NCBI RefSeq assembly: GCF_900460065.1
Contig: NZ_UAVD01000024.1
Span: forward strand, 340,322-404,321
Origin: Streptomyces griseus
GTDB lineage: Bacteria; Actinomycetota; Actinomycetes; Streptomycetales; Streptomycetaceae
Direction: 5' to 3'
Length of the DNA stretch: 64,000 nucleotides
Both the position numbers and the translations under genes were made by a program. A model generated the notes under the pieces. That model saw only the letters and a list, made by a program, of their open reading frames with translations. It searched no databases and was not told where the DNA came from. Within the stretch, counting starts at the first letter, position 1. Every line of letters starts with the position of its first letter. Positions 40,924 through 51,346 of the stretch are shown here, piece by piece.

Positions 40924-42972
40924 TCAGGGGCCGGACGGCCCGGTTCCGGGCAGCCGGAGGACGAACGTCGACCCTTCTCCCGCCACGCTCGCCGCGTCCA
41001 CCGTGCCGCCATGGGCCTCGACCAGCTTGCGGACGATCGCGAGGCCCAGGCCGCTGCCGCCCGTACGGCGGCTGCGGGACTTCTCCGCCCGCCAGAACCG
41101 GTCGAAGACATGGGGGAGATCCTCGGCCGGGATGCCGGAACCGGTGTCCGCCACCTCGACCAGCACCGTCCCGGCCTCCTCCTCGCAGGCGTACGCGCGC
41201 AACGTCACCCGCCCGCCCTCCGGCGTGTGCCGTACGGCGTTGGACACCAGGTTGCCCACCGCCTGCCGGAGCCGGACCGGGTCGGCGCGCAGGGCCGGCC
41301 CCGGGGCGGCGCCCGCCACGGTGAGCGTGACGCCCGCGTTCTCCGCCCGCGCCTGGTGCGCGGCGGCGACCTGGCCCAGCAGCTCCCGGGCCTCGACGGG
41401 TTCGGGATGCAGCCGCAGCACTCCGGCGTCGGCGGCGGCCAGGTCCTGGAGGTCGTCGATGATGTGCTGGAGCAGCACGGCCTCCTCCAGCAGCGAGGAG
41501 ACGAACGCCGGGTCGGGGTCGGCGAGTCCGTCCTGGGCCGCCTCCAGCCAGCCCCGGATGTTGCTCAGCGGGGTGCGCAGCTCATGGGCGACATCGCTCA
41601 CCATGGCCTTGCGCTGCTCCTCCAGGCGTGCCCGGTGCGCGGACATGTCGTTGAACGCCGCGGCGAGCCGCCCGACCTCGTCGTCCCCCGAGACGGGCAC
41701 GGACTCCGGCCGCTCCCCGTCGCGCATGCGCTGCGCGGCGCCGGTCAGGGCGTGCAGCGGGCGCACCAGCCGGGTCCCCGCGAACACCGACGCGCCCACG
41801 GTGAGGGCCAGCACGAGCGCGGCGGCCCCGGCGATCCGCGCCGTGTTGGCGGGAGACAGATCGAAGCCGGGCAGCGTCGCGCCGCCCTCGTCGCCGATGA
41901 AGAGGAGCGCGGGGGAGGACACGTAGGAGCTGAGCTGTTCGCCGCGGGCCGCGCTCACGCAGGACGCGATGGCCCGGTCGTTCTCCCCGGTGCGCTCCGG
42001 CGTCACGGACGGCTCGGTGGCCTCGGCGGGGGCGTCGCCCGGCGCCGGCGCGGGGACGGGCACCGGGACCGGCACCCGGGGCACCAGCGTTCCGTCCTCG
42101 CCCGGCGCGGACGAGGCGGACGGATCGCCCCAGGACAGGTCGCTGTCGAGCTGGACGCCCTCGCGGCCCTGGCGCTTCAGACAGGCGTCGGCCAGCCCGG
42201 TGAGCGCGTCGAGCGCCTTGCGCTCCGAGCGGGTCGGCGCGTCCAGCGCCGCGAGATCGCACCGGGTGCCCAGGGCGCGTTCGGGGTCGTTGCCCACGAT
42301 CTGCACCCGGGGGCGACCGCTCGGGCCGACCACCACGTCCGAGGCGATGCCCGCCCGGTTCAGGCACTCCACCTTGCTGTCGGCGGTCCGCCGCAACGCC
42401 TTGCTGTCGGCCGTCGACAGCCGGAACGGCCCCACCGCGCGGGGGTCGATGCGGTCGGCCGCCGTGCTCCGCCCGTCGGTCCCGCGCGCGGCCAGAACGG
42501 TGTCCACGGACAACGGGTCGACCACCGCGGACGCCTGCGGCCCGAGCGCGGGGGCAGTGGCCGAGGTGGCCGAGTCGGCGAGCGGCTGCCTGCTCTGCGT
42601 GGTCAGGGCGACCCGGCGGCCCGACTCCCGGGCCAGCTCGCGCACCGTCGCACCGACCCCGTCCCAGGTCGGGTTGCGGGCGGCGTAGGCGAGCAGGGTG
42701 TCGTAGATCCGGGCGTCCGCGGTGAGGTTCTGTCCCTGCTCCTGCTTGATCGCACCCGAGGTGGTCTGCACGGCGATCCAGGCGGTGGCCGCCACCGAAC
42801 AGGCGGCCACCAGCGCCGAGACGGCGAGCAGCCGCCCCAGCAGGCTCCGCCGCAGCGGCACCCGCGCCCGTCCGGCCGTCTCCCGCCGCCCGTCCCGACG
42901 CCCGCGTCGGCCTGCGGGACGGGCCGCCCCGTCCGGGCCGGGGGCGCCCGCCCCGTCGTTCTCACCGCGCAC
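40924..42972 (-). CDS. Two-component sensor histidine kinase
   Basis: A 682-residue HAMP/HisKA kinase. Membrane helices lie near residues 45-68 and 375-395. They enclose a roughly 300-residue extracytoplasmic sensor with a Pro/Val repeat (VPVPVPVPAPAP near 300). HAMP follows (TRLVRPLHALTGAAQRM), then HisKA with the phospho-acceptor His in VSDVAHELRTPLSN at about 463, then HATPase boxes (LVSNAVRHTPEGG, DTGSGIPAEDLPHVFDRFW, GSGLGLAIV). GTG 42972 overlaps the response regulator by 11 bases. The signal is unknown. Confidence 0.92.
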   Translation of the reverse strand: MRGENDGAGAPGPDGAARPAGRRGRRDGRRETAGRARVPLRRSLLGRLLAVSALVAACSVAATAWIAVQTTSGAIKQEQGQNLTADARIYDTLLAYAARNPTWDGVGATVRELARESGRRVALTTQSRQPLADSATSATAPALGPQASAVVDPLSVDTVLAARGTDGRSTAADRIDPRAVGPFRLSTADSKALRRTADSKVECLNRAGIASDVVVGPSGRPRVQIVGNDPERALGTRCDLAALDAPTRSERKALDALTGLADACLKRQGREGVQLDSDLSWGDPSASSAPGEDGTLVPRVPVPVPVPAPAPGDAPAEATEPSVTPERTGENDRAIASCVSAARGEQLSSYVSSPALLFIGDEGGATLPGFDLSPANTARIAGAAALVLALTVGASVFAGTRLVRPLHALTGAAQRMRDGERPESVPVSGDDEVGRLAAAFNDMSAHRARLEEQRKAMVSDVAHELRTPLSNIRGWLEAAQDGLADPDPAFVSSLLEEAVLLQHIIDDLQDLAAADAGVLRLHPEPVEARELLGQVAAAHQARAENAGVTLTVAGAAPGPALRADPVRLRQAVGNLVSNAVRHTPEGGRVTLRAYACEEEAGTVLVEVADTGSGIPAEDLPHVFDRFWRAEKSRSRRTGGSGLGLAIVRKLVEAHGGTVDAASVAGEGSTFVLRLPGTGPSGP

Positions 42973-43684
42973 GCCGGGCCGCCTTCGCCGGGTCGGTGAG
43001 CTTGTAGCCGACGCCGAACACGGTGAGCAGGCGCTCCGGCCGCCGCGGGGCCCGCTCGATCTTCTTCCGCAGGTTCATGACGTGCACGTCGACGGTCCGC
43101 GCGCTGATGTAGCGGTCGAACCCGTGGAGCTCCTCCAGCAGCCGCTGACGGCTGAACACCCGGTCCGGCCCCGCCGCCAGGGCCGCCAGGATCCGGAACT
43201 CGCCCGGGGTGCACTCCACGGTCGCGCCGTCCACGGACACCTCGTGCCGCGCCGGGTCGACCACGAGGGCGCCGACCCGCAGGACCGGGTCCGCCGCCGC
43301 CGGCTCGGTGGCGGCGCGCCGGGTACGCCGCAGCAGGGTACGGACGCGGGCCATCAGCTCGCGCGGGCTGTAGGGCTTGGTCATGTAGTCGTCGGCACCG
43401 AGGTCCAGACCGAGCAGGAGATCGTCCTCGGTCGAGCGGGCGGTCAGCATCAGCACCGGCAGCTCGCGGTGCTCGGACCGCAGCACCCGCACCACGTCCA
43501 GGCCGTCCGCCCGGGGCATCATCACATCGAGAACGAGCAGGTCGGGTTCCCGGTGCCGGACGGCGTCGAGCGCGGCGAGGCCGTCGCCCACGACCCGTAC
43601 GGCGTGTCCTTCCCGTTCCAGATAGCGGCGTACGAGCTCGGCCTGTTTCTCGTCGTCCTCGGCAACCATGACGTCAGCGCACAC
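42962..43684 (-). CDS. OmpR/PhoB-family response regulator
   Basis: A 240-residue regulator. The receiver domain (1-120) has the acidic pair ED-DE at 9-12, the phosphorylation site Asp53 in LLVLDVMMPRADG, Thr in LMLTARST and Lys in YMTKPYSPREL. The winged helix (140-235) includes ECTPGEFRILAALAAG, SRQRLLEELHGF and RTVDVHVMNLRKKIE. It is the cognate partner of the kinase, which it precedes. GTG 43684 was chosen; a GTG/ATG at residue 6 is possible. Confidence 0.92.
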   Translation of the reverse strand: MCADVMVAEDDEKQAELVRRYLEREGHAVRVVGDGLAALDAVRHREPDLLVLDVMMPRADGLDVVRVLRSEHRELPVLMLTARSTEDDLLLGLDLGADDYMTKPYSPRELMARVRTLLRRTRRAATEPAAADPVLRVGALVVDPARHEVSVDGATVECTPGEFRILAALAAGPDRVFSRQRLLEELHGFDRYISARTVDVHVMNLRKKIERAPRRPERLLTVFGVGYKLTDPAKAARRAR

Positions 43685-43994
43685 GCCCCGATCGTAGAGC
43701 GGCCGGATCACGGCGCGGGCCCCGGGCGGCCCCCGCGTCGTTCACGTCCCGCACGCGCCCCGGCCCGGGCCGACGCCCGCGGGCCGCCCGGCCGAGCGCC
43801 GCCACGGTGCCGACCTTGTGATCAAAGGTGTGCAGTTGTCATGGGAGAACGGGCGGAACGTGCGGTCGAATCGTCGGGAGTCCGGACGGAAATGAGCGGG
43901 AACCGCCCCGGTGGTTCACGCAACCTCCTTATAGTGGTGGCGCGTTGATCGTATGGTCGCAACGCGCGAAGCCGCCGCCCCTGGAGTCCGTACG
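43685..43994. promoter_or_regulatory. 310-bp divergent region between the response regulator and the P450 pair
   Basis: The left two-thirds is very GC-rich, without any ORF I can support. The right part is AT-richer. A -10-like tatagt lies at 43930-43935, about 60 bp before the P450 start, and tgtgatcaaaggtgtgc is near 43816. No matching -35 box was convincing. Confidence 0.35.
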
Positions 43995-45296
43995 ATGACG
44001 AACCCCTCGTCCGCCACGCCCGCGTCCACGGCCGGCACCGGCGGAGGCTGCCCGGTGGGCGCCGGTACGGGCGCCGTCCCGCTCGGCGGTCCCGGCTTCC
44101 TCGCAGAGCCGCGGGAGTTCTACCGTTCCCTGCGGCGCGACCACGGGCCCGTCGTCCCCGTCGAACTGCCCGGCGGCCTTCCCGCCTGGCTGGTGATCGG
44201 CTACCGGGAACTCCACCAGGTCACCAGCGACGGGGAGATGTTCCCCCGGGACGTCTCCCTGTGGAACCAGTGGGAGAACGTCCCCGCCGACTGGCCGCTG
44301 CTGCCCATGGTGGGCACCCCCATGCCGTCCATCTACTTCACCGCCGGAGCCGAGCACCGCCGGCACGTCGACATGGTCGTACCGGCTCTCGAAGAGGCGG
44401 ACCCCTTCGAAATCCGCCGGCACTGCGAGCAGTTGGCCGACCGGCTCATCGACGCCGTCTGCACCCGGGGCACCGCAGACCTGGTCGCCGAGTACGCCGA
44501 GCCGCTGCCCGTCCTCGTGCTCGCCCGGCTCGTCGGCTTCCCCGACGACGAGGGCGCCGACATCGCACGGGTGCTCAAGGACCTGGCCGACGGCGGCCCC
44601 GGCGCGCAGAAGGCGCACCTGAGCTTCGGTGAGCACATGCAGCGCCTCGTGGCGGCGAAGCGGGCGCGGCCCGGCGACGACGTGACCTCCCGGATGCTCG
44701 CCCATCCCGAACCGTTCACGGACCAGGAGTACGCGCTCGACCTGATGGCCATCACGGCCGCCGGCCACCTGACCACCGCCGACTGGATCAGCAACTCCAC
44801 CCGGCTGATGCTCACCGAGGACCAGTTCGCCGACGCCCTGTCCGGCGGTCGGCACAGTGTCGCCGAGGCCATGAACGAGGTGCTCTGGGAGGACGGCCCC
44901 ACCCAGATCCTGGCCGGCCGCTGGGCCGCGCGCGACGCCCGGCTCGGCGGACGGGACATCGCCCGCGGCGACATGCTGCTCCTCGGCCTCGGCGCGGCCA
45001 ACGCCGACCCGCACATCCGGCAGCAGGTCACCGCCTCCGCCGTCCGCTCCGGACAGGGCGGCAACAGCGCCCACCTGGCCTTCAGCCACGGCGAGTACCG
45101 CTGCCCCTTCCCCGCCCAGGAGATCGCCGAGATCATCGCCCGCACCGGCATCGAGGTGCTGCTGGACCGGCTGCCCGACCTCGAACTGGCCGTCCCCGCC
45201 ACCGAACTGGTCCGCCGGCCGTCCGCGTTCCTGCGCGGGACGACGGCCCTGCCCGTCCGCTTCACTCCCGTACGCACGACAGGAGACGCGTTGTGA
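43995..45296 (+). CDS. Cytochrome P450, CYP157-like, lacking the ExxR motif
   Basis: A 433-residue P450-fold protein. The heme-binding loop FSHGEYRCPFPAQEIAE places the thiolate ligand at Cys370. The K-helix position reads NEVLWEDGP: Glu295-x-x-Trp298 where P450s have ExxR. The I-helix is ITAAGHLTTADW instead of AGxxT. Lack of ExxR is the known hallmark of the Streptomyces CYP157 family. ATG 43995 has ctggagt at 7 bases; ATG 43953 lacks a ribosome binding site. It is coupled (GTGA) to a CYP154-like gene. In other streptomycetes such pairs end conservon (cvn) operons. Confidence 0.85.
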   Translation: MTNPSSATPASTAGTGGGCPVGAGTGAVPLGGPGFLAEPREFYRSLRRDHGPVVPVELPGGLPAWLVIGYRELHQVTSDGEMFPRDVSLWNQWENVPADWPLLPMVGTPMPSIYFTAGAEHRRHVDMVVPALEEADPFEIRRHCEQLADRLIDAVCTRGTADLVAEYAEPLPVLVLARLVGFPDDEGADIARVLKDLADGGPGAQKAHLSFGEHMQRLVAAKRARPGDDVTSRMLAHPEPFTDQEYALDLMAITAAGHLTTADWISNSTRLMLTEDQFADALSGGRHSVAEAMNEVLWEDGPTQILAGRWAARDARLGGRDIARGDMLLLGLGAANADPHIRQQVTASAVRSGQGGNSAHLAFSHGEYRCPFPAQEIAEIIARTGIEVLLDRLPDLELAVPATELVRRPSAFLRGTTALPVRFTPVRTTGDAL

Positions 45297-46546
45297 ACTG
45301 CCCGCACACTGCCGCCGCGCAGACCGACCCGGGCGCCGGGACCGTCGTCATCGACCCCATGGTGCAGGACCTGGACGGGGAGACCGCACGGCTGCGCGAC
45401 GCCGGGGTCCTCGCCCGGATCGACCTGCTCGGCGTCCCGGCCTGGACGGTCACCCGACACGCCGAGGCGCGCCAACTCCTCCTCGACCAGCGGTTGGTGA
45501 AGGACATCGACGCCTGGGGGCTGTGGCAGAGCGGAGTGGTGACACGTGCATGGCCGCTGATCGGCATGATCGACGCGGGGCGCTCCATGTTCACCGTCGA
45601 CGGAGCCGAGCACCGCCGGCTGCGCACCAAGACCTCCCAGGCACTCACCCCCCGCCGTCTGGAGGCGATCCGCCCGGAGATCGAGAAGTTCACCGACGAA
45701 CTGCTGGACGCCCTCGACGCCGCACGCGGCGAGGACGGCGTCGTCGACCTGAAGTCGGTCTTCGCCCAGCCGCTGCCGATGAAGGTCGTCGGCATGCTGA
45801 TGGGCGTCGACGAGTCCCAGCACGCCATGCTCACCCGGCAGTACAAGGCGTTCTTCTCCATGCTCACCCCGCAGGAGGAACGCCTCGCGCTCCTGGCCGA
45901 ACTGGACGTCTTCTACACCGACCTCGTACGGGAGAAGACCGCCCGGCCCACGGACGACCTCACCAGTGCGCTGATCCTGGCCGAGGAGGGCGGCGAGCCG
46001 CTCACCGAGGAGGAGGTGGTCGGCAACCTCAAGGCCATGGTCGCCGCCGGGCACGAGACCACCATCGGCCTCGTCCTCAACGCCGTACGCGCCCTTCTCT
46101 CCCACCCCGACCAACTGCGCATGGTGCTCGCCGGGGAGGCCGGCTGGGACGCGGTGATCGAGGAGACGCTGCGCTGGGACACCCCCACCACCCACCTGCT
46201 GATGCGGTTCGCCACCGAGGACATCACCGTCGGCGACGACGTGATCCGCAAGGGTGAGGGAGTCGTCGTCTCCTACCGGGCCATCGGACGCGACGTCGGG
46301 CACCACGGCCCGGACGCCGACGCCTTCGACATCACCCGCCCCACGCGCAACCGCCACATGACCTTCGGCCACGGCCCGCACATCTGCCCCGGGGCGGCCC
46401 TCTCGCGCGTCGAGGCGGGCATCGCGCTGCCCGCTCTGTTCACGCGCTTCCCCGGACTGCGCCTCGCGGTCCCGGACGAGGAGATCACCAAGCTTCCGGT
46501 GATGACGCAGAACGACATGACGGCCTTCCCGGTCCTCCTGGGCTGA
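45293..46546 (+). CDS. Cytochrome P450, CYP154-like
   Basis: A 417-residue P450 with all normal motifs: I-helix MVAAGHETTIGL near 247, K-helix EETLRWDTP near 287 (ExxR intact), and heme loop FGHGPHICPGAALSR with Cys365. It overlaps the CYP157-like gene by 4 bases. CYP154 enzymes hydroxylate diverse small substrates such as steroids and macrolactones; redox partners are not encoded nearby. The product should be soluble and cytoplasmic. Confidence 0.9.
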   Translation: MNCPHTAAAQTDPGAGTVVIDPMVQDLDGETARLRDAGVLARIDLLGVPAWTVTRHAEARQLLLDQRLVKDIDAWGLWQSGVVTRAWPLIGMIDAGRSMFTVDGAEHRRLRTKTSQALTPRRLEAIRPEIEKFTDELLDALDAARGEDGVVDLKSVFAQPLPMKVVGMLMGVDESQHAMLTRQYKAFFSMLTPQEERLALLAELDVFYTDLVREKTARPTDDLTSALILAEEGGEPLTEEEVVGNLKAMVAAGHETTIGLVLNAVRALLSHPDQLRMVLAGEAGWDAVIEETLRWDTPTTHLLMRFATEDITVGDDVIRKGEGVVVSYRAIGRDVGHHGPDADAFDITRPTRNRHMTFGHGPHICPGAALSRVEAGIALPALFTRFPGLRLAVPDEEITKLPVMTQNDMTAFPVLLG

Positions 46547-46582
46547 CGGCGGGACCGGCGGGCCGGCGGCCGGCGTACACGG

Positions 46583-46618
46583 CTCTCCCCCCCCGGCCGC
46601 CGCTGCCGCGGGGGAGAG
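46583..46618 (+). terminator. Probable terminator of the P450 pair
   Basis: ctctccccc (46583-46591) pairs with gggggagag (46610-46618), 9 bp, loop 18, 37 bp after the stop. The remaining gap to 46972 (426 bp total from the P450 stop) is GC-rich up to 46820, then AT-richer (gaaattctcggcatacattcc near 46839). It probably holds the betaine operon promoter; no operator was recognised. Confidence 0.55.
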
Positions 46619-46972
46619 GCCGCCGCCAGCCCCTCACCGGCCCGGAGCGGGGCGCCGCCGCCGTGAGGGGAGAGAGGCCGCGGGTGGGGAAGTCAGCGCC
46701 CCGCCGGCCGCCGCCGCGTCGCCCGCCGGCCGACCGCGGCGACGGCCACCCGTCTCCGACCGGCACCGGGGAGCCCGGGGGGAGCGCCCGGGAGCCCCGC
46801 GCGCGGAGGCTTGCACGCGTGAGGCGCATCACTCTGCGTGAAATTCTCGGCATACATTCCGCCGGACCGGGGAGGGGTCCAGGCCGCTGGTGCGGCCCCA
46901 CCCCGGTTCACCGCGCAGCACGCCCCGGCCGAACCGGCGGGGGCATTTCCTGCACGGAAGGCGAAAAACGAC

Positions 46973-48475
46973 ATGTCGGCGCTCCAGACCATCCACATCG
47001 ACGGCACCTGGCGGGCCGCCGGATCAGGTGCGACGCGCGAGGTCATCGACCCCGCCGACGCCACGGTCCTGGCCGTCGTCGCGGAGGGCGGGGCCGAGGA
47101 CGCCGACGCGGCGATCGCCGCGGCGCGACGCGCCTTCGACGACGGCCCCTGGCCGCACCGGCCCGTCGCCGAGCGGGCAGCGCTGCTGCGCCGGGTCGCC
47201 GAGCTGCTCCAGCGGGACCGCGAGGAGATCGCGATCACCGAGAGCCGCGACACCGGCAAGACCCTCGAGGAGGGCCGGGTCGACGTCGACGACGTCACCC
47301 GTGCCTTCCGCTACTTCGCCGACCTCGTGATGAACGAGAGCGGCGGCCGGGTCGTCGACGCGGGCGACCCCGACGTCCACAGCATCGTCGTCCACGAGCC
47401 CGTCGGCGTCTGCGCCCTCATCGCGCCCTGGAACTACCCCCTCCTCCAGGCCAGCTGGAAGATCGCCCCGGCCCTCGCCGCCGGCAACACCTTCGTGCTC
47501 AAGCCCAGCGAGGTCACCCCGCTCTCCACCGTCCACCTGATCAAGCTGCTCGCCGAGGCAGGGCTCCCCGACGGGGCCGCCAACCTCGTCACCGGCGCGG
47601 GCGACCCGGTGGGCGCCCGGCTCTCCGAGCACCCGGACGTCGACCTGGTCTCCTTCACCGGCGGCCTCGCCAGCGGTACGAAGGTGGCCCGGGCCGCCGC
47701 GCCGACCGTGAAGAAGGTGGCCCTGGAGCTCGGCGGCAAGAACCCCAACGTGGTCTTCGCCGACGCCTGCGCCACCGACGAGGGCTTCGACACCGCCGTC
47801 GACCAGGCGCTGAACGCCGCGTTCTTCCACAGCGGCCAGGTCTGCTCCGCCGGGGCCCGCCTGATCGTCCAGGACTCGGTCAGCGAGCGCTTCGTCACCG
47901 AGCTGGCCCGCCGCGCCGACGCCATCCGCCTCGGCCGGGGCACGCTCGACGGCGTCGAGTGCGGCCCGCTCGTCTCCGCCCAGCAGCTCGCCAAGGTCGA
48001 GGCGTACGTCGCCTCCGCCCGCGAGGAGGGCGCCGTCGTCCGGGCCGGCGGCGAACGGCCGGCTCCCAGCGACGTACGGCCCGAGGGCGGCTACTTCTAC
48101 CGGCCGACCGTCCTCGACGGCTGCCACCGCGAGATGAAGGTGGTCCGCGAGGAGACCTTCGGCCCGATTCTCACCGTCGAGACCTTCCGCACCGAGGAAG
48201 AGGCCATCACGCTGGCCAACGACACCGACTACGGGCTCGCGGGCGCCGTCTGGACGAGCGACGCCGGCCGGGCCCGCCGGGTCGCCGGACGGCTGCGCCA
48301 CGGCACCGTCTGGATCAACGACTACCACCCCTACCTCCCGCAGGCCGAGTGGGGCGGCTTCGGAAAGTCCGGCACGGGGCGCGAGCTCGGCCCGACCGGG
48401 CTCGCCGAGTACCGCGAGTCCAAGCACATCTACCAGAACCTGAACCCGCGCCCCCAGCGCTGGTTCGCCGGCTGA
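46973..48475 (+). CDS. betB: Betaine aldehyde dehydrogenase (aldehyde dehydrogenase family)
   Basis: A 500-residue ALDH. Key residues are visible: CALIAPWNYPLLQASWKIAP near 147 (catalytic Asn), VSFTGGLASG near 226 (NAD loop), VALELGGKNPNVVF near 246 (general base Glu) and HSGQVCSAGARLIVQ near 288 (nucleophile Cys). ATG 46973 has ggaag about 11 bases upstream. It oxidises betaine aldehyde to glycine betaine, using the product of the GMC oxidoreductase encoded next. It begins the osmoprotection operon. Confidence 0.88.
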   Translation: MSALQTIHIDGTWRAAGSGATREVIDPADATVLAVVAEGGAEDADAAIAAARRAFDDGPWPHRPVAERAALLRRVAELLQRDREEIAITESRDTGKTLEEGRVDVDDVTRAFRYFADLVMNESGGRVVDAGDPDVHSIVVHEPVGVCALIAPWNYPLLQASWKIAPALAAGNTFVLKPSEVTPLSTVHLIKLLAEAGLPDGAANLVTGAGDPVGARLSEHPDVDLVSFTGGLASGTKVARAAAPTVKKVALELGGKNPNVVFADACATDEGFDTAVDQALNAAFFHSGQVCSAGARLIVQDSVSERFVTELARRADAIRLGRGTLDGVECGPLVSAQQLAKVEAYVASAREEGAVVRAGGERPAPSDVRPEGGYFYRPTVLDGCHREMKVVREETFGPILTVETFRTEEEAITLANDTDYGLAGAVWTSDAGRARRVAGRLRHGTVWINDYHPYLPQAEWGGFGKSGTGRELGPTGLAEYRESKHIYQNLNPRPQRWFAG

Positions 48476-48575
48476 CACACCTGCTGGGGCCCCGAGACGA
48501 ATGAACCCCGGGGCCCCGCCCGGCTGTTCGCAGCACCACGCTCACGCACGAACCTTGCAGAAGGAGCAGTGACCG

Positions 48576-50189
48576 ATGCCTTCCACCCCTCGCAGCACCG
48601 CAGTCCCCGACCCCGAAGGCCCCGTGGCCGACTACGTGATCGTCGGCGGCGGCACCGCCGGATCGGTCATCGCCTCCCGGCTCACCGAGGACCCGGACGT
48701 GACCGTCACGGTCATCGAGGGCGGCCCCACCGACATCGACCGCGACGACGTGCTGACCCTGCGCCGCTGGCTCGGCCTGCTCGGCGGCGACCTCGACTAC
48801 GACTACCCCACCACCGAGCAGCCGCGCGGCAACAGCCACATCCGGCACAGCCGGGCCCGGGTGCTGGGCGGCTGCTCCTCGCACAACACGCTGATCAGCT
48901 TCAAGCCGCTGCCCGGCGACTGGGACGAGTGGGCCGAGGCGGGCGCCGAGGGCTGGGACGCGGCAGCCATGGACCCGTACTTCGCCAAGCTGCGCAACAA
49001 CATCGTGCCCGTGGACGAGAAGGACCGCAACGCCATCGCCCGCGACTTCGTGGACGCCGCCCGGGCCGCTGCCGGGGTCCCGCGCGTGGACAGCTTCAAC
49101 AGCAAGCCGTTCCACGAGGGCGTCGGCTTCTTCGACCTCGCCTACCACCCGGAGAACAACAAGCGCTCCTCCGCGTCGGTGGCCTACCTCCACCCGCACA
49201 TCGAGGCAGGCGACCGGCCCAACCTGCGGATCATGCTGGAGACCTGGGCGTACCGCCTGGAGTTCGAGGGCGCCCGCGCCACCGGCGTACACGTCCGCAC
49301 GAAGGACGGCGAGGAGATCCTGCTGCGCGCCGCCCGCGAGGTCGTCGTCTGCGCGGGCGCCGTGGACACGCCCAGGCTGCTGCTGCACTCCGGGATCGGT
49401 CCGCGCGAGGACCTGGCCGCCCTCGGCATCGACGTGCGCCACGACCTCCCGGGCGTCGGCGAGAACCTGCTCGACCACCCCGAGTCCGTCATCGTCTGGG
49501 AGACCGACGGGCCCATCCCGGAGAACTCCGCGATGGACTCCGACGCGGGACTCTTCGTCCGCCGCGACCCCGGATCCCGGGGCCCGGACCTGATGTTCCA
49601 CTTCTACCAGATCCCGTTCACCGACAACCCGGAGCGGCTCGGCTACCAGAAGCCCGAGCACGGCGTGTCGATGACCCCGAACATCCCCAAGCCGCGCAGC
49701 CGGGGCCGCCTCTACCTCACGAGTGCCGACCCCGAGGTCAAGCCGGCCCTGGACTTCCGGTACTTCACCGACGAGGACGACCACGACGGCCGCACCCTCG
49801 TCGACGGCATCAAGCTCGCCCGGCGGATCGCCGCCACCGAACCGCTGGCCCACTGGCTCAAGCGCGAGGTCTGCCCCGGCCCCGAGGTCACCTCGGACGA
49901 GGACATCAGCGCCTACGCCCGCAAGGTCGCCCATACCGTCTACCACCCGGCCGGCACCTGCAAGATAGGCGCAGCCGACGACCAAGAGGCCGTCGTGGAC
50001 CCGCAGTTGCGCATCCGCGGCCTTGAGGGCATCCGGATCGCCGACGCCTCCGTCTTCCCGACCATGCCCGCCGTCAACCCGATGATCGGCGTCCTGATGG
50101 TCGGCGAGAAGTGCGCCGAACTCCTCGCGGACCGGACGCGTGACACCGCGCCGGTCACTGGCCCCAGCACCGGAGGCGATGCCCGATGA
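48576..50189 (+). CDS. betA: GMC-family choline dehydrogenase/oxidase
   Basis: A 537-residue FAD-dependent GMC oxidoreductase. The FAD loop is [20 protein letters not shown] at residues 20-39; [12 protein letters not shown] near 88 is the first GMC signature and [20 protein letters not shown] near 252 the second. The C-terminal catalytic block is [15 protein letters not shown] near 448 (His) with [15 protein letters not shown] near 491 (Asn). The neighbours (betaine aldehyde dehydrogenase, betaine transporter) indicate oxidation of choline. An aaggagc site precedes ATG 48576. It overlaps the ATPase by 4 bases. Confidence 0.88.
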   Translation: MPSTPRSTAVPDPEGPVADYVIVGGGTAGSVIASRLTEDPDVTVTVIEGGPTDIDRDDVLTLRRWLGLLGGDLDYDYPTTEQPRGNSHIRHSRARVLGGCSSHNTLISFKPLPGDWDEWAEAGAEGWDAAAMDPYFAKLRNNIVPVDEKDRNAIARDFVDAARAAAGVPRVDSFNSKPFHEGVGFFDLAYHPENNKRSSASVAYLHPHIEAGDRPNLRIMLETWAYRLEFEGARATGVHVRTKDGEEILLRAAREVVVCAGAVDTPRLLLHSGIGPREDLAALGIDVRHDLPGVGENLLDHPESVIVWETDGPIPENSAMDSDAGLFVRRDPGSRGPDLMFHFYQIPFTDNPERLGYQKPEHGVSMTPNIPKPRSRGRLYLTSADPEVKPALDFRYFTDEDDHDGRTLVDGIKLARRIAATEPLAHWLKREVCPGPEVTSDEDISAYARKVAHTVYHPAGTCKIGAADDQEAVVDPQLRIRGLEGIRIADASVFPTMPAVNPMIGVLMVGEKCAELLADRTRDTAPVTGPSTGGDAR

Positions 50190-51346
50190 CCGGAACCGAG
50201 ACCCTCAAGGCCACGGGGAACCCCGGGCCCGCCGAGAACCCCGTGTTCTCCGTACGCGATCTCTGGAAGGTCTTCGGCCCCAGGGCCGACCGGATCCCCG
50301 GCGGCGAGCACGCCGCACTGCCGCCCGCCGAACTCCGAGCCGCCACCGGCTGCACCGCCGCCGTGCGCGATGTCTCCTTCGACGTCCGCAAGGGCGAGGT
50401 CTTCGTCGTCATGGGCCTGTCGGGCTCCGGCAAGTCGACCCTCGTGCGCTGTCTGACCCGGCTGATCGAGCCCACCAGCGGCACCATCGCCATCGACGGC
50501 GAGGACGTCCTCGCGATGGACCGCTCCCGGCTGCGTGAACTCCGCCGCCACCGGGCCGCGATGGTATTCCAGCACTTCGGACTGCTCCCGCACCGAACGG
50601 TGTTGGACAACGTCGCCTACGGCCTGGAGATCCAGGGCCTGAGCAAGTCCGAACGCCGCTCCAAGGCAGCCGAGTTGGTCGCCAAAGTGGGGCTCGACGG
50701 TCTGGAGGACCGCCGCCCGTCGCAGCTCTCCGGCGGCCAGCAGCAGCGCGTCGGGCTCGCCCGCGCGCTCGCCGTCGACCCGTCCGTCCTCCTCTTCGAC
50801 GAGCCGTTCAGCGCGCTCGACCCCCTGATCCGCCGCGAGATGCAGGACGAGGTGGTCCGGCTGCACCGCGAGGAGGGCCGCACCATGGTCTTCATCACCC
50901 ACGACCTGAGCGAGGCGCTGCGCCTCGGCACCCGGATCGCGCTGATGCGCGACGGCGGCATCGTCCAGCTCGGCACCCCCGAGGAGATCGTGGGCTCACC
51001 CGCCGACGACTACGTCCGCGAGTTCGTCCGCGACGTGCCGCGCGAGCAGGTCCTCACCGTCGCCACCGCCATGCGGCCCGCGCTCGCCGGGGAGAGCGAG
51101 CGCGGCCCGGCCGTGCGCCCGGAGGCCACCGTCGCGGAGGCCATCGAGGCGGTCTCCCGTTCCGGCGACCCCGCCGCCCGGGTGATGGACGGCGGGCGGC
51201 TCGTCGGCGTCGTCGACCACGCGTGCCTCCTCGACGTCGTCGCGGGAACGACCGGACCCGGCCACGCGACCGCATCCGCGTCCGGCGCGCCGGGCACTCA
51301 CACCGGACCCGACGCGCCGGACGGCGCCCGCGAGGTGACCTTCTGA
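50186..51346 (+). CDS. Glycine betaine/proline-type ABC transporter ATP-binding protein (ProV/OpuAA)
   Basis: A 386-residue ATPase. Walker [10 protein letters not shown] is near residue 78, Q-loop [17 protein letters not shown] near 128, signature [15 protein letters not shown] near 180 and Walker [18 protein letters not shown] near 200. A C-terminal regulatory extension (about 285-386) resembles the CBS-like tail of ProV proteins ([32 protein letters not shown]), with one recognisable CBS repeat only. ATGA overlap with the GMC gene and one-base overlap with the permease. Confidence 0.9.
   Translation: MTGTETLKATGNPGPAENPVFSVRDLWKVFGPRADRIPGGEHAALPPAELRAATGCTAAVRDVSFDVRKGEVFVVMGLSGSGKSTLVRCLTRLIEPTSGTIAIDGEDVLAMDRSRLRELRRHRAAMVFQHFGLLPHRTVLDNVAYGLEIQGLSKSERRSKAAELVAKVGLDGLEDRRPSQLSGGQQQRVGLARALAVDPSVLLFDEPFSALDPLIRREMQDEVVRLHREEGRTMVFITHDLSEALRLGTRIALMRDGGIVQLGTPEEIVGSPADDYVREFVRDVPREQVLTVATAMRPALAGESERGPAVRPEATVAEAIEAVSRSGDPAARVMDGGRLVGVVDHACLLDVVAGTTGPGHATASASGAPGTHTGPDAPDGAREVTF

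Noticed and set aside
46547..46972. Possible small gene in the 426-bp gap before the betaine operon
   Set aside because: Open frames there are extensions of neighbouring frames without ribosome binding sites or recognisable protein features.
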